Assembly: GCF_945859705.1 (NCBI RefSeq)
Contig: NC_079137.1
Location: forward strand, 36,701,554-36,765,553
Direction: 5' to 3'
DNA: 64,000 bases
From: Episyrphus balteatus
Taxonomy: Eukaryota > Arthropoda > Insecta > Diptera > Syrphidae
Shown: positions 33,704 to 47,932 of the stretch, in pieces
Position numbering within the stretch: position 1 is the first letter of the stretch
Layout of the letters: each line of letters starts with the position of its first letter
Translations under genes and position numbers: made by a program
The notes under the pieces: model-generated
The model's input: the letters and a program-made list of their open reading frames with translations, nothing else
Databases searched by the model: none
What the model was told of the DNA's origin: nothing

Positions 33704-36700
33704 ATGGAGTGCGATGTAACTCCTGATCAATTTCCACGAAGTCATGAAAAACTCATCACCACCAGCAACGACTCATTCCAAAAAATCCAACTCCACTCCA
33801 ATTCAACCTCCACATCGAATCATGCATCATCAGCAGCAGCTAAGCAACATTTCCTCTCAACTACATCAATAATATTTCCTTCGGTTAAGCACAAACTGCA
33901 TACTTCCTCTGCAAAGTATGTAACACCACCGCCCTGTTCTAGCAACGAAGTAGAATGTGATCCACTTGCTCTTGATTCACCGCCTCCTATGGCTGCAGGA
34001 AGTCCATCGTCGCATCATCATCATCATATAGCGCCAGCTAAATTGGTTAAACATTCTCATAGTCTGCGACGGCATATACCCCGCATAATTGTAAAGCCAA
34101 TTCCGGAAAAGAAGCCAGTTCCCGTTACTTCGCTAGCTGTAACTAGCAGTCAATGTCGAACAAAGAACAGCATGGCAACTTCATCAACCACACCATCCAC
34201 ATCTTCAACGACAATCTCTCTACGCAGCATACCCAGCACAACAGCTCAAATGCAAGCGTCCACTATGCGTGAGGTACTCGCCTCAATACCGGGCTTCAGT
34301 TTGAAACCCCGAAGGCGATCTAATAAAAAAATGTCCACAGCAGCACAAATTGAACAAACGAAAGATGGAAAAATCGATCTGGAGACACCCGACTCGATTC
34401 TGGCTAGCACCAATCTGCGTGCACTGCTAAATAAGCAAACCTTTTCCCTCCTGCCACCTCTTTATCAGTACAACTTGATTCAACTATTGCCGGGCGTTGA
34501 TCGAGCGGCAGCAGTTGAAACATCCGATGCTGCTCTTGGAGCTGTACGCCTCGGTGCCTCGAGTCTAAATAATGAATTTTTTGCCCGCGCATGCTTAGAA
34601 TGGCGCGAACGATTGTCCGAAGGTGAATTTACACCCGAAAATCAAGTTAAACTGAAATCTGAAGCTGAGAAGGAAAAGAACAAATTAGATCCATGGAAGC
34701 TTAAACACTTTGAACCAATATGGGGTGATAAAATATCTAGTAGACGATCTAAAACAAGTTCAACTTCTTCGGAAGAAAACACTCCAGCAATATCTACAAC
34801 AACGACGACAATCAAATTTGGAAAGAGTTCAACTAGCAAAACAGCAATGGGTATCAGAACCGAAACATGCACCTCAGCTGATGTTACCTCGTCAACATCA
34901 CCTTCGTCGTCATCCACTTCATCCACCATCTCGACGCTGTCATCATTATCAACCACGACGAGCAGTAGTATCTTGAGGCCACCGATTATTAAAGCCGAGC
35001 CCAAATCTATTATCGAATGCAGAATCGATAGTAAAATGAAAGATGAAGTGGATTCTATAAGAAGAAACTCCCCATTCTCACAATCCACAACACCCAGTGA
35101 TAAACCACAGACTGAAGAATCTCCAGCACAGAGTGATGATGTTGCCTCAAATGGCAGTAAAAGTTGTGTCGATGACGTCGATGTAGATCAGCAACAACAA
35201 CAACAACAGCAACAGTTGATTGTTTTTGACGAAGAAGTGATTACAGCAGAAGAGGAGGTTGTTTTACCAAAACAGATTTCACCCAAGAGAACTCGCAAAC
35301 GATCGTCGACTAGCCCAACATTCGCCGAGAGCAAACAGATTAAATTTGAATCTGAAGCTGAAGCGCCTGAACCACCGCCACCTCCACCACAACCCAGTGA
35401 AGAAATTATTGAAGAATCTGTGGTGGATTCTCCCAAATCAGACATCGACTCAAATCGGCTGGATCCGGAAGAGGAGCTACTTATTTCAAATGTTTTAGAG
35501 ATGACGACCAACGAAGAGAATGCTGAACAGCAAGAGCCATCTAATACGGAAGAGGCTACAGGAAGCTTGTCAAACCTGGGAGATGATTTTCCATTCAACA
35601 ATTGTGGCCTTGACACGCCAAATGACACCACAGACACTTCGAATATAGTTCCAACTATAGTTGCAGATGTTGTTGGATCTGATGGAGCATTTCACGCGCA
35701 GGTATCTGCTAATGCTTTCAACTTTCCAGATAGTTTGTTTAGTAGTTTTTCACGGAGACTACAACAAGAACAACATCAGCATTTGCAACAGCAATTACAG
35801 CAACAGCAGCAACAACAACAGCAACAAAATCAGCATTCTTCAATTGGAGAGCCGTCCTCGATGCAAATGCCCAGTGAAATGGTAGAACAGTTTATTGTCT
35901 CGGATTTGGCAAATAGTAGTGGGGTAGGTGCAATGCTCACGTGCACAGATGAACATGATAGCAACAGCAATAATCTTATCGACTGCAACGGTGGTGTGAG
36001 TTGTGACGAAAGTAATACCAGCATTAGTACCTGTGATAACATCGGGGTTGCGATAAGGGCACGAATTGCCCAAGCAGCAGCCGGTACATTAGATGAAGAA
36101 GATCCAATCGAGCAGAAGTTTGCAGATGCTGAAAACTATGTTTTGGAATCAGGTGAAGTTAGCACAGAAAGTGGAGGTGAGTTTCATGCATATTTCAATC
36201 TTATCTTTATCTTTATCTTTATCTTGTTTATAATATTTTTGTTTTCCTTTCAGAAGTTATAAACAACCTAGAAATCCCTGTACCGAAGGACATCTCTGAA
36301 AGTGATCTATTCAGTTCACTAGATCATGGTATAAACTATTTACATTTTTTAACAAGCTCCCCAATTATCATATATTTTTTCTTTTAGTCATGATAGCTCA
36401 AGATTGTGAAAATGTTTACGAGCAAAACAAACATTTAGCTATTGAAACAGCAAGTAATTCATCGGAAGCATCTATAACATCTTCACAATCTTCAGCTCAA
36501 GGTGCTGGGCGAACAACACCTCTCATGGTTATGGCAACACCACAATCACATCCACCTCAATCGCCAAACTTGGAGGAAACTCAGACACGTGAAAATATGT
36601 TTCATCATGTTCAGCACGATTGGAATTTTGGACTAAAAATGAACCATTCAATGTATTCGAATGCTTCGACATTCATGAATGAACAAAATAATTTCATGAA

Positions 36701-39700
36701 TGAACAAAGCAATCAAATTATAGATGAATCCTTAATTAAAAAGGAAGAAGAACATTTGCCGCAACAACAGAAACAAGAAATGTTCCATGAACAACAGGAT
36801 TTTGGCATTGACATTGGTGATGTAAGTATAATAGATCTTTTTAATTTATTGTCAAAGTAAACAAATCATCTCCTCTAATTTTTTAATCATTAATCCACAT
36901 TGTTTCAAACATAAGATAATTTTTCAGAATCTTGAATAGTTCAAGTTGGCTGATGTTGCTAACTTGATATTTACCAGGATTCGGAACTAGTGCCTTCGTT
37001 GATTTGAGACTTATTTATTTTGTAGATATCTTAATAACATTTAACATATTTTAAAAAATAGATTACAAGCGAAGAAATTGAAGTTCCCATGACTGCTGCT
37101 GAAATGGAAGTAACAAGCACTGTAGTCAATAGCAATTCGAACGATAGCAATAATGCAGAAATAAAAATGTATGCTCAATCGTCTATACCACATATACCAG
37201 GTGGTAAATTGCTACTCGACACAAATGGACAGGTTATTGGGAATTTTTTAATGCATCCAAATCGTCAATTGACTTTGCACGCACAACAACAGCAGCAACA
37301 GCAAAGACAGCAACAACCGCAACAACAACCGACCCAACAACCCCAACAACAACAACTGCAACAACCACAACATCAACAGCAACAACTGCAGCATCATCAG
37401 CAGCAACAACAACAGCACCAAATTGCATTCCAAACAAATCATTCGCAACCAAAACAACAAATTAAAAAAGTTATTGATTCGAGTGGAGTTCATCATTATA
37501 CCACTGCCCAGCTACAGCACCATACGATAGAGAACTCTCAAATACAGTATCAACAGCAGCAACAACAACAACAGCAACAACAACAACACCAGCAACAACA
37601 GCATCAGCATCGCCAATTTATTAATATCCAACAACAGCTTCCACAACAGCAACCGCAAAGCAATACCTTGATGCCTTCATCGCCTACAACTACTACTATT
37701 AATCAATATCAACAACAACAATTACAACCACATCAACCAACTGGCAAATTTATTCAAAAGCAAATCACTGTTAGTATGCAACGGCCTACTGCCAACACAG
37801 CCGCAGGCTCAACTACACAAACAACAACAACCTACTTAAACCCTGCGACCATAAAAGTTCTCTCTAGCAGCGGAATACCATCAACAATAGCGCAACAGCG
37901 CCCAAAAATCCCAAGTGGCAAAGGACGTAAACCTACTACAAATAAACTGCCACCAGGTGCGGTTAATTTGGAACGTAGCTATCAAATTTGCCAAGCTGTC
38001 ATTCAAAACAGTCCCAACCGGCATAATCTAACGGCGCAACTTCGGCCACCGTCGGCAATATTGGCATCGGGAAACAATACTGGAACGAATTCCGGAGCCG
38101 CCCAACAGGTGCCAGTGTCGGCGTCATCACCACAAATAAAAACCGAAGAAGGTCTATCGACAGCGTCGACGCCACCTTTACCCACTATTGGACGAACAGT
38201 TTACAAAGTGAGTTCAATTTGTGTGTTTTTTTTTTATAAATTAAGAACAACAACAAAAAAACGGTTTATTAATTCAAATAGATTTCCGTCCCACAGGTTA
38301 TTGGACCGAGGATGGGATTTCCTCGGAAAAAATTTGTTCCCCGACAGCCATCACCGACTTTGATACGGCATGTCTACGGTCCTCCGGGTACAGTGCAACA
38401 TGCCAGCATAATGCCCCAACCCCATCAGAGTGAAATTCAACAACAAAATGGCAACAATCAGTATGTTTTTGTGCATAGGGCGAATGTTGGAGCAGCAGAT
38501 AATCAAGCACCAAGAGCATCAAGTGCACCTCCATCTCAGAATCAGGTAAAGATTTTCAATTTATTTAGCTTAAATTTGAAAGATGATTATTATTTCATTG
38601 TCAGCTTCAGGGAATGAATGGAGTACCAATAACTGGACGAGGACGTCCAGCATCTGTTGATGTAGATATATCGAAAACATTAAATATGCACGATCTTCAT
38701 CAAACTATAACAACAGCAGCAACTCCTCATGTCAGAAGAGTGGTAAATCAAGGTAATTGAAGAAAATAATATAAACAAGGTATTTCCTAAAACAATAAAA
38801 ACAAAACACGATATTTAATATTTTTTTTTCTAGTTCTCATCTCGTTTTAGTAAGTTCTGTAATTCAGAAAGATTGGTTTTCCGTTTATGTTTAGTACATT
38901 TTGTACATTAGTACAAATTATTTATTTTAGCATGAACATAAGAGCTCTAGTAGATTCATACAATATTATCTGTAAGGAATAAATAGCAATTCTTTAGGGT
39001 TGTTATTTTCCTTGGTAGTTAGATAATCATATATATTATTACGGTTGTCGAACACCCTTTTCCGGGACTTACACCGAACAGATTTTAATAAATTATATCT
39101 TAAAAAAAGGCGAATTTCTGCCGCCAGAATCTGGCAAAATATAAATATATAAATGTTTATAATTTTTAAGAAATCTTAATTTGTTTAAAAAATAATATTC
39201 CAACCAAAATGAATTTTAAAATGACTTTTTACCACTTTCCAATGAATCTGGAAATGTTTGACATGGCGTGTTCCTGTTCACATTAGGGGTGTTCGTATAT
39301 CATTAGTTCGTATCATCAGGGGCGTTCATTAGGCGAGTAAATTCTCCGATTTGCTTAAAAATTCTGATGGTTAACATTTTAAGCATTATTATGTACAAAC
39401 AAATTGCAGATAAGTTTGGACAAAAATATGAAACCTGTCAAATTTTAGAAGTGGGGATGAAATGCTCTCAGAGAAAGAAAAAATTGTGCAAAAGTACGCA
39501 AACTCTTTTAGGACAAAATTATCATTTATTAAAAGAAAAAAAGAAGGCACTAGGTTTTGAAAGATTTCAGACTTTTGTCCGAAGAAATTTTTGGGCAGAA
39601 ATTTGCAAGAGGGGCTCTCTTTTTTGTAAAAAAAAAACTACACAGTTTCAGTCTAATCAAACAGGAATTGGGTTAAAAAAAAGTTGAAAAAAGGAGAATT

Positions 39701-42700
39701 ATTTCTGTTTTAGGCAGTACCTAAACAGCCCTGTTACATGTAACATTAGTTATACATTTTTATTTCTTTTTTGGCACACAAATTGAAAATGCCAACTTTT
39801 GAGGTTCTGGGTAGTCAACCTCCGTAAAAAAAAGATCACTCAAAAGTTTTATTTTGTATTTAAGTGCCTTATATCATGTTTTCACTAAAATCCAAATGAG
39901 ATATTTTCGTAAACTATTTCATTTTGAATGTCAAATGGTTAATGGTAAATTGCTAATCCTCATCGAGATAATCATATATATTATTACGGTTGTCGAACAC
40001 CCTTTTCCGGGACTTACACCGAACAGATTTTAATAAATTATATCTTAAAAAAAGGCGAATTTCTGCCGCCAGAATCTGGCAAAATATAAATATATAAATG
40101 TTTATAATTTTTAAGAAATCTTAATTTGTTTAAAAAATAATATTCCAACCAAAATGAATTTTAAAATGACTTTTTACCACTTTCCAATGAATCTGGAAAT
40201 GTTTGACATGGCGTGTTCCTGTTCACATTAGGGGTGTTCGTATATCATTAGTTCGTATCATCAGGGGCGTTCATTAGGCGAGTAAATTCTCCGATTTGCT
40301 TAAAAATTCTGATGGTTAACATTTTAAGCATTATTATGTACAAACAAATTGCAGATAAGTTTGGACAAAAATATGAAACCTGTCAAATTTTAGAAGTGGG
40401 GATGAAATGCTCTCAGAGAAAGAAAAAATTGTGCAAAAGTACGCAAACTCTTTTAGGACAAAATTATCATTTATTAAAAGAAAAAAAGAAGGCACTAGGT
40501 TTTGAAAGATTTCAGACTTTTGTCCGAAGAAATTTTTGGGCAGAAATTTGCAAGAGGGGCTCTCTTTTTTGTAAAAAAAAAACTACACAGTTTCAGTCTA
40601 ATCAAACAGGAATTGGGTTAAAAAAAAGTTGAAAAAAGGAGAATTATTTCTGTTTTAGGCAGTACCTAAACAGCCCTGTTACATGTAACATTAGTTATAC
40701 ATTTTTATTTCTTTTTTGGCACACAAATTGAAAATGCCAACTTTTGAGGTTCTGGGTAGTCAACCTCCGTAAAAAAAAGATCACTCAAAAGTTTTATTTT
40801 GTATTTAAGTGCCTTATATCATGTTTTCACTAAAATCCAAATGAGATATTTTCGTAAACTATTTCATTTTGAATGTCAAATGGTTAATGGTAAATTGCTA
40901 ATCCTCATCGAGATAAAATGGATCGAAAGATTAATTTGAAATTAAAGGCCCCAACCAGAGATACCCAAAAGAGATGAGAAACTTCTGACGTCATACGGGT
41001 TTGCCTACAAGCTGCTTTAGACATTTTTGGATAAGTATGCGTGACAAAATATACATTTTTGGCTAAGTATGCGTGAAAAATCGTACATTTTTGATTAGGT
41101 GTGCGTAAAAACACCGTGGCTACACTATGTGTGTTTTTCACATTTATTCATGAATACAAAAGAGATTACAACAACACGAAATAAACAAATGGGTTTTGGG
41201 GGGTAAAACGTACGAAAGTTTCCCATCTCCTTTGGGTATCTCTGGCCCCAACCCATAGAATCCGTTCCACCCGTTGTGTCAATCAATCCGTTCAAATTGA
41301 AGGATGGGACAGAAAGGGGTGACCCAAAGAATACGTTGCATGACGGATTGCTTTTTGACAGCTCACTTTAAATTCCAAGGTGTGTTCGATATTATCTCGA
41401 TGAATTTGCACTAAGGAAGTTCTGATGCAAGAAATTGTTAACTATTATCGTTGTTCTTTTTTTTTTTAATAAAATAAAATACGCTACTAGACTTTATGTA
41501 TGTACTTGCTCTTCAGTTAAAAACAATTTTTAATAACAGATTATCATTTGTAGATATGACTTTGGCATAGTAAAATTGAACTCTTCAACAGAATTTTAGT
41601 ATTTAATTGATAAAATTTATTAGATATATCATTAAATGTTACTTTTATTACATTTTCTTCACAAATAAACAACTAAAGTTCACAATTCATAAAATCAGAA
41701 AAGAAAAGAACACAGTTCTTTGTTCTGAAATTCCCCGGTGTGCACTCCGAAACAGAAAATCGAGCTGATCTATTGTTGACAACCAATGTCAAAGGATACG
41801 ACAGATGAAAAAGTAGAAAGTTGGGCTATTTCTTCCGTCGAATTCGTCAAATACAAATAATTGATTTATTTTATTCATTTATCACATAATACGATATTTT
41901 GATAGGAATAATTATATTCCACATAGTGTAGTTCCGATAACCAATGAAAGATACAAAATATTTTGCTTATTTTTTACTTTGGTGTACTTAGCGTAGTTCC
42001 TTCAACATCAAGTGCGGTCCTACCTTTATTTTAATTATTCTTTCAGATCATTGAACACTTCTACATAAGATGTTTCCAAAATGATTGGAAAGTGGAAGTG
42101 TTCATCGCTGACAGGATCTTTGGAATAAGTTCAGTGGGGAACTTCCAACGATTGTCAGTATAAGAAAATAGTCAAAAGAAAACAGAAAAAAAAATTTACA
42201 GCTATAGCTGGGATGGTGAAGACATAAACAAACAAAAGGAGGCGCGAATTGTGATAGAGTTTTGTGAATTTAGTTCGTGTTTTACAAAATAAATATGTAA
42301 AATTAATTATTTTTTTTTAATTAATCGGAAATAAAAACTTTAAATTTGAAAACAATCGCGAAATATAAAAGTTTTTGTGGTCAAATGATTTCGAACACAC
42401 AGTGTTTGTTGTAAGTGTGTGTGACAATATGTTTTTTGTTTACATTTTCCATGCCGAGATATGTCAAATTAGAAAAGGAAAAGACAAAGACAAAGATAGT
42501 TTTTGGAATTTCCCTTTATGAAAAAAAAAACACCGCCAGAAACAAAACAATAACAAACGTTTAATGGCGTTTTTAATTGGCAATCCGGAATTGTTCTTCG
42601 ATTCAGAATCCCAATTTTTTTTATTCCGAAGAATCTGAAGTTTTACATGTGCCACATATATGTGTAATCGCGCCAAACTTCATTTGTTTTTGTACTGCTA

Positions 42701-45407
42701 ACATTTAAATCTATGAATGTGTGAGTGATTCTGCTTCTGATTCTGTTTTTAAAACCAGAAGAGAAATTCTGTTTTTTTGCAGAATCAGAACTGTCAGTTT
42801 TGATTTTTGGTTTTTTGTGAAATTTTTTGAATCCAAAATGGATGCCATGCTATGGTTTTTGTTTTTTTTTTTTTTTGTGAAAAAATTTGTTTGCATCCAT
42901 CATGGATGTAATGGCCTTCCACTGCGGAGTTAATATTAAAAAAACAAAAGCGACTTTTCTGACAGACAGTTTATGTACAGTGGTGCCAAATATTTGCATG
43001 GATTTCAAAAATCAATATAGATAAACAAAAAAACACACCTATGGTTTTTTTTCAAGATTTTTTGTAAGTACATATATGTATGAACATATTCCGTAGGAAC
43101 ATTTCATTTGCCAGGAAAAGTCTGGGAAGTGTACCTATGTATGTACATATATAGTATATACATAATGTACATAAGAAAAAGGCCGGAATATTTGAAGGCT
43201 CCAGGGGAAAAACAGCACAAGTCCATTCCAACTCATTTCGAGAAAAATGCATTTTTAAATTTTGTTCTCCATACAACTTAGTACTTAAAGCACACAATTT
43301 ATTTACTTTTTCAGCAAGGCTTAAATTTGTTTTATAAAAGTAAGGATGCCATCAGATAGTGGTCAGTAAATACTACAAAGACCTCATCATTCGTTTATTT
43401 TTGACAAAAAGTGGACATGTGCCGTTTTTCCCCTGTACCCTTCATTTGCTCTTTGCGTGCTATAGGGGCGTAAGTGTTGCACCCCTATTACGATTGTCAA
43501 CTATCAATTCTTTGCCCCTGGGTAAAAAGGACTTACATAAATGATAGTTTACCAGAAAAACCGATTGAAGTTGAAAATCGTTGAATTTTTGAGCATTGAT
43601 CCTCTTATTTTTATAAGAAAGAGTTACTCTAAATTTATGTTTTTGATACCAAATAAAAGAGCTTATTCTCTTTTCATCAAAACCCGAAAGTGCAATTTTG
43701 TGACTTAACCTCTTTGTAGCCGGAAGCAAAGAATTTATAGTTGTTAAAAAAAAAATCGATCTCTTATTTGCTTTGAAAAAAATTTGAAAACGAAGAATGA
43801 TGCTAACCGTGAAATGTAACTGAAAAGATCCATTAAAAAAATGACCAGTTTTCCCCCATTTCGATTTTAAAACATCAAATTTCAGTATTTATCAACAATC
43901 AATTGATAGTTGACAATCGTAATAGGGGTGTTAGGTCCGTTTAGGTACTTCCTAGGCTAAAATATGATAAGTGGCTATTAAAAATGAAAAACTATGAAAT
44001 CACGTAGGTAGATACGAATTTTAAAATTTCCACTTTTGAATAGCGATATAAAATTTAATGGAGTGTGAATTAAATGGGTCTAAGATAATTTTTGGAAAAG
44101 CCCAATACAACAGCAAAGAAAAATCGTCAAAGGAAAAATTGTCGTATGTAAGAATCAGACAGAAACCTTACGTTCAACAATTTTTTTATTGACGATTTAA
44201 GTTGGTGAATGCATGATTCAACATCGGTTCAAGTTCTTCAAATTGACCAAGTTTGAGATATTAGTTGCGGCAACCTGTTTGAAATAGAGTTAATTATAAA
44301 ATGTATGTACAACTTAGGGAACCTAGAATTGCTAAATTTAATGTGCCATATTCATAGCTGTTTAACTTAAACTGGGGCTAATCCAATGTATTTTAAATGG
44401 GATAAACAGGAGTTTTTTAGTAATTCTCGACTTTTTAAAAAACACACTCTGCATTTACATTTGTACCTACCTACCTATACTTTCTTTTTATTTAAGCATG
44501 CGAGAAGTCTCGCACGGGTAAGCTAGTATCCTATATTTTATTTCTTGACGAATCTGACCTAAAATGTCTGAAAAGGTGATGAATCTGAATGTCTGGCTAT
44601 TTCATTTGTAAGTAAGACTGAGTTGTGATAAATTTCGACTTCAGCGGCTTGACATTTTTAGAAGTGTTTTTGTGGTAACTCAGTATTTAACTGAATAAAC
44701 CTTTTATGGTGCAAACAACAACAAAGGATTACTTTGGTCTTACACTCCCAAGCCTGTGCAAAAGTTAGAAGTGAAGAACGCTGCACAGGCTGCATGACCA
44801 AACTTCCAATTTTTGACTGGGAAGACTTCTGGTTTTCAAATGTAAATGTTATTTCTTACTATGTTTTCCTCAATGTAAAAGGAATATCAGAATCAGAAAT
44901 ATCAGATTCTTGTGATAATGTAATAATTTACAAAATTAATCTTGTTAAAAAATGTCTTAAAAATTGCCAACCTGAATAGATTCTGTGATAGTATCAGAGC
45001 TCTTAAATTTTTTTTTTTTTGTAGAACAACTTTTAGGTATAAATGTAAATGTTTTTATTCATTATCTCATTCTTGTCAACTCAAATTAAATAATGATGGT
45101 TTAAAAACAAAAGTTATATGCTCTCATTAAAACCATTTCCTTTATTTCAGGTGGCATAACCTACATTGACGCTTGTTCGAATGTTATCGATCAACAGCCC
45201 AATTACATTGTATCGGCTACAACCACAACCACTACCACCGCCGCAGCAGCAGGAATCTCAGGAGGTACATCATCAGACAGCAATAACCCACCAACTAACT
45301 GTGCATGCTCACTTAATGCCATGGTAATCTGTCAGCAATGTGGAGCTTTTTGTCATGATGAGTGTATGGGTGCGTCCAAACTATGTGTGTCCTGTGTCAT
45401 TAGGTGA
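33704..45407 (+). CDS. Asx: Additional sex combs, Polycomb-group chromatin protein
   Basis: Partner and activator of the BAP1/Calypso deubiquitinase (PR-DUB) that removes ubiquitin from histone H2A. Seven coding exons join in frame: 33704-36176, 36254-36328, 36388-36821, 37062-38207, 38297-38545, 38605-38752 and 45151-45407, giving about 1593 residues, near the Drosophila protein. The 5' splice acceptor is at 33656. The DEUBAD/ASXH domain spans about 230-345 (TPDSILASTNLRALLNKQTF, LLPGVDR, the NEF motif in LNNEFFARACLEWRERL, EGEFTPENQVKLKSE). Ser/Thr-rich and poly-Gln segments follow (35190, 35760-35830, and most of exon 37062-38207). The last exon carries the C-terminal PHD finger (CACSLNAMVICQQCGAFCHD, then CVSCVIR and stop), set apart by a 6.4-kb intron. 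AG|GTGAG at the stop mimics a donor, but the protein end matches the family. Confidence 0.95.
39021..40910. repeat. 945-bp perfect-looking tandem duplication
   Basis: Units 39021-39965 and 39966-40910 read the same throughout as far as compared by eye. AGATA occurs at the start of each unit and again just after the second (40911-40915). Each unit contains the same 106-codon frame (39367 and 40312) with no recognised similarity. Lies in Asx intron 6. Either a very recent duplication or an assembly artefact. Confidence 0.85.
40956..41244. mobile_element. hAT-like MITE with perfect 8-bp duplication
   Basis: GCCCCAAC flanks both sides (40948-40955, 41245-41252). The ends CAGAGATACCCAAAAGAGAT and the inverse of GTATCTCTG match hAT expectations. 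Inside, the phrase ACATTTTTGG with TAAGTATGCGTGA repeats about three times. Non-coding; 289 bp. Confidence 0.8.
41253..42890. other. Asx intron 6, central part
   Basis: AT-rich intron sequence without a recognisable gene. Candidate frames are short and lack family features. The only structure noted is the fragment of gene-carrying transposon end that follows at about 42900. Confidence 0.4.
42900..43040 (-). mobile_element. Solo end of the gene-carrying TIR family
   Basis: Read on the minus strand from 43040: AGGTGTGTTTTTTTG, then TTTATCTATAT, a shortened terminal segment, GGCACCACTGTACATA and CTGTCTGTCAGAAAAG, matching the left-end region of the element at 59904-60716. No opposite terminus was found nearby, so this is a truncated copy. 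Confidence 0.6.
43481..43929. mobile_element. TIR repeat (ACCCCTATTACGATTG)
   Basis: Inverted ends of about 30 bp: ACCCCTATTACGATTGTCAA at 43481 and TTGACAATCGTAATAGGGGT ending at 43929. No clear target duplication. Non-coding and lies in Asx intron 6. The remaining intron to 45150 shows no other bounded structure apart from a retroposon-like end near 44525. Confidence 0.55.
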
Positions 45408-47300
45408 GAGAAAAATACCCCTTCCAATAGAATATCCCCTTTAACTCCTATTGGATCCTCGTCGTTTGTAATTTGTCTCTCTGCCTTCGAAACAATATAG
45501 AAAATTTTACATAATAATAGTATGTAGTGCAAGAATAAAAAAAAAAAACAAAACAATTTATTATAATATTTACTCAGTAATATTATATTAAATATTATAT
45601 ATACCAACCAATGTTGTGAGTATGACTTATGTTAATAATGACGCTATTTTGAGGCATATAAAAATGAAGAAGTATATATATACATTATAAATGAAATAAA
45701 TAATTAAAAAATAAAACAAAACAATCTGCAATATGTATTACTAAAAATCCGCAAATCCACAAAAACAAAATAAAACAAAACACAATACATACACTACACG
45801 CAAACGTAGACTCTACTGACATAAATGTTTATTCGTAGATTTTCAACGATTAAAAAAATATTAAACTGTAAATATTTAAACATAACACGAAAAAACAAAC
45901 AAAAAGGAAATAAAACAACCTTTAAGACATACGAGTTAAAATTTAATTGATTTGCATGACTGATCAGTTTTAAATCGATTCTCTCACTAAATATTAGTGT
46001 ATATGTATTTTTAATTAAAACAAAAACAAAACAAACAGCGTGAAACTATTGTGCGTGTTTATTAATTTTTATTTAATTGTTTTCCTGATAATAACAAAAG
46101 AAAACAAAATGAAAATTATAATCGCCATCCCAGCTAAAATTGAATATTTTATAGCAAAAAACTACTAAGGCAGCAAAAAAATTGTAAAAAAAAAATAATA
46201 TTATGTTTACTATAATTCTTAAGAAAGAAGAAAAGGGCAACATCTCTAATTTGCGCACATACCAACTAGAGGCACACTTTATACACATAAATTTTAAATT
46301 CTTATTATAGCAAAAATTATTGCAATTTTTTTTACCATAACAAAAACAAAAAAGAACAGATATATAAATTGATTCTCTAATTTCTTCTTTCGAATCTCTT
46401 TCTCTCTATCTCTATTTAAAAAGGTCATTTGTAAATAAGATTCTTTTCCTTCCTCTTAATTTCGTCTATCTATATATTTTAACTTTGCAAAACACACACT
46501 TGTAAATAAATTTATTTTTAAACAAAACAAAACAAAAAAACAGCTACAGTAAAATGAACATAAATATTTTTATATATTTAAATAAAATCTATTCTCTTAT
46601 ATGTTCATAAATAATGTGTCTGTATAAGTTAGTTGTTTGTTTTATTTTTTAATAATATGTATTGTAATATCTATAAGTTCGCCACCTTTGAAATCATAAA
46701 CAAAAAATATTATATATAAAAAAACACATCATCATTCTACATAATATTATGTATTGCATTAAATTTAAGTTTAAATTTATAAGTGTATTCGTTTCATATA
46801 TTTTTTTTTATGTTTAAGGGAATAATGAGTAAACTGAAATATGATATATTCGGGAAAAAATATAAAAAAAGAAAATTAAAGTGGAAAATATAAATTAAAG
46901 TAAACAAAAAAAAAAAAAAAAAAATGAAACTATTTGTAGTGTAGAATATTTTATAAAAATTTTATACATTCACTTTTGTTGTGTTTAGTTTTCTTTGTAT
47001 TTACTTTTTCTCGTTTTGTTTTTATTTTCTGTTCTATATTTTTTAACTGTTTCTCTCTGTTTTTTGTTTAATATTTTTTTAAGAAAAAGAAAAACCCATA
47101 TACATATAAAATAAAAACAAAATTATTTTAATTTAATTTGAAAGAAAGAATAAAATTATTGAGGTCGAAATGAATTATGGTTACGATATTTGTGAAAAAA
47201 AAGTGAACTTAATTACAAAACTACAAAAATGATAAAAATTCAATATAAACAATATATTCTAATGTGAAAGATTAGACATTAAAATAATAAAAAATCGAAA
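45408..47300 (+). promoter_or_regulatory. Asx: Probable Asx 3' UTR with Pumilio-type sites
   Basis: AT-rich, repeat-free sequence after the Asx stop. It contains three TGTAAATA motifs (45867-45874, 46430-46437, 46501-46508), which fit the Pumilio consensus TGTANATA, and many AATAAA signals. The 3' end cannot be fixed; 47300 is a guess based on the last dense cluster of AATAAA. Regulation by Pumilio is inference from motifs in an AT-rich background. Confidence 0.45.
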
Positions 47301-47932
47301 AATACCTTTAGTCTTTTAATTCAGGAAGTCATAATTAATAATCTTTTTATTTTTAAACATTGCATATTTTTCGGAGGGAAAACATAAAGTTTAAATTTTA
47401 AAATATCCTTTGTGATTCCTTTTCAAAAATTCATTCTTTGAATATATTTTTGTGCTATTATTTGATGATTAACTAAAGTGATTTGTTTAATATAGTGGCG
47501 TCTTATAAGTGATCGGCTGAAGCTTAACCACCTACAAACCATCTATAAGTTCGTGATCACGATAAGTCAGACCTTATCGAAACGTCGAGCAGTGTCATAT
47601 TTTTAGATGAAAAAAACTTAACCCTTTCGAACCCACAAGCTATGAAAATCAATATTAAAAAATTTTTGTTTTTCAGTATTATCGTGCCAAAAAAAACATC
47701 ACAACTAAGAAATATGAATAGCAAAAAGTTATGTTCCAAAATAATAAATAGCAAAACTAATGTGTTATTCTTATGTTACATGTAAGTAACATACACTGCC
47801 TATGACCACTAACTGAGAAAATATTTGTTTATAGAACAATAATGTATGCTACTTCTTCTAAGCCAAAACACAAAACACTTTCTGGATTAACATTTTTTAT
47901 ATCTTTTTTTCAAAATTATGACCATGCATATA

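Noticed and set aside
34642..35637. Long minus-strand frames of 148-149 codons opposite Asx
   Set aside because: Antisense shadows of the Ser/Thr- and Gln-rich Asx exon; poly-Cys and poly-Leu runs are the reverse of CAG/CAA repeats.
39367..40632. Two identical 106-codon frames as a duplicated gene
   Set aside because: No recognisable similarity, AT-rich composition and position in an intron inside a tandem duplication; likely chance frames.
45400..45410. Splice donor AG|GTGAG at the end of the Asx PHD exon
   Set aside because: The PHD finger is complete and the protein ends CVSC-VIR like the known family end, so TGA at 45405-45407 is taken as the true stop.
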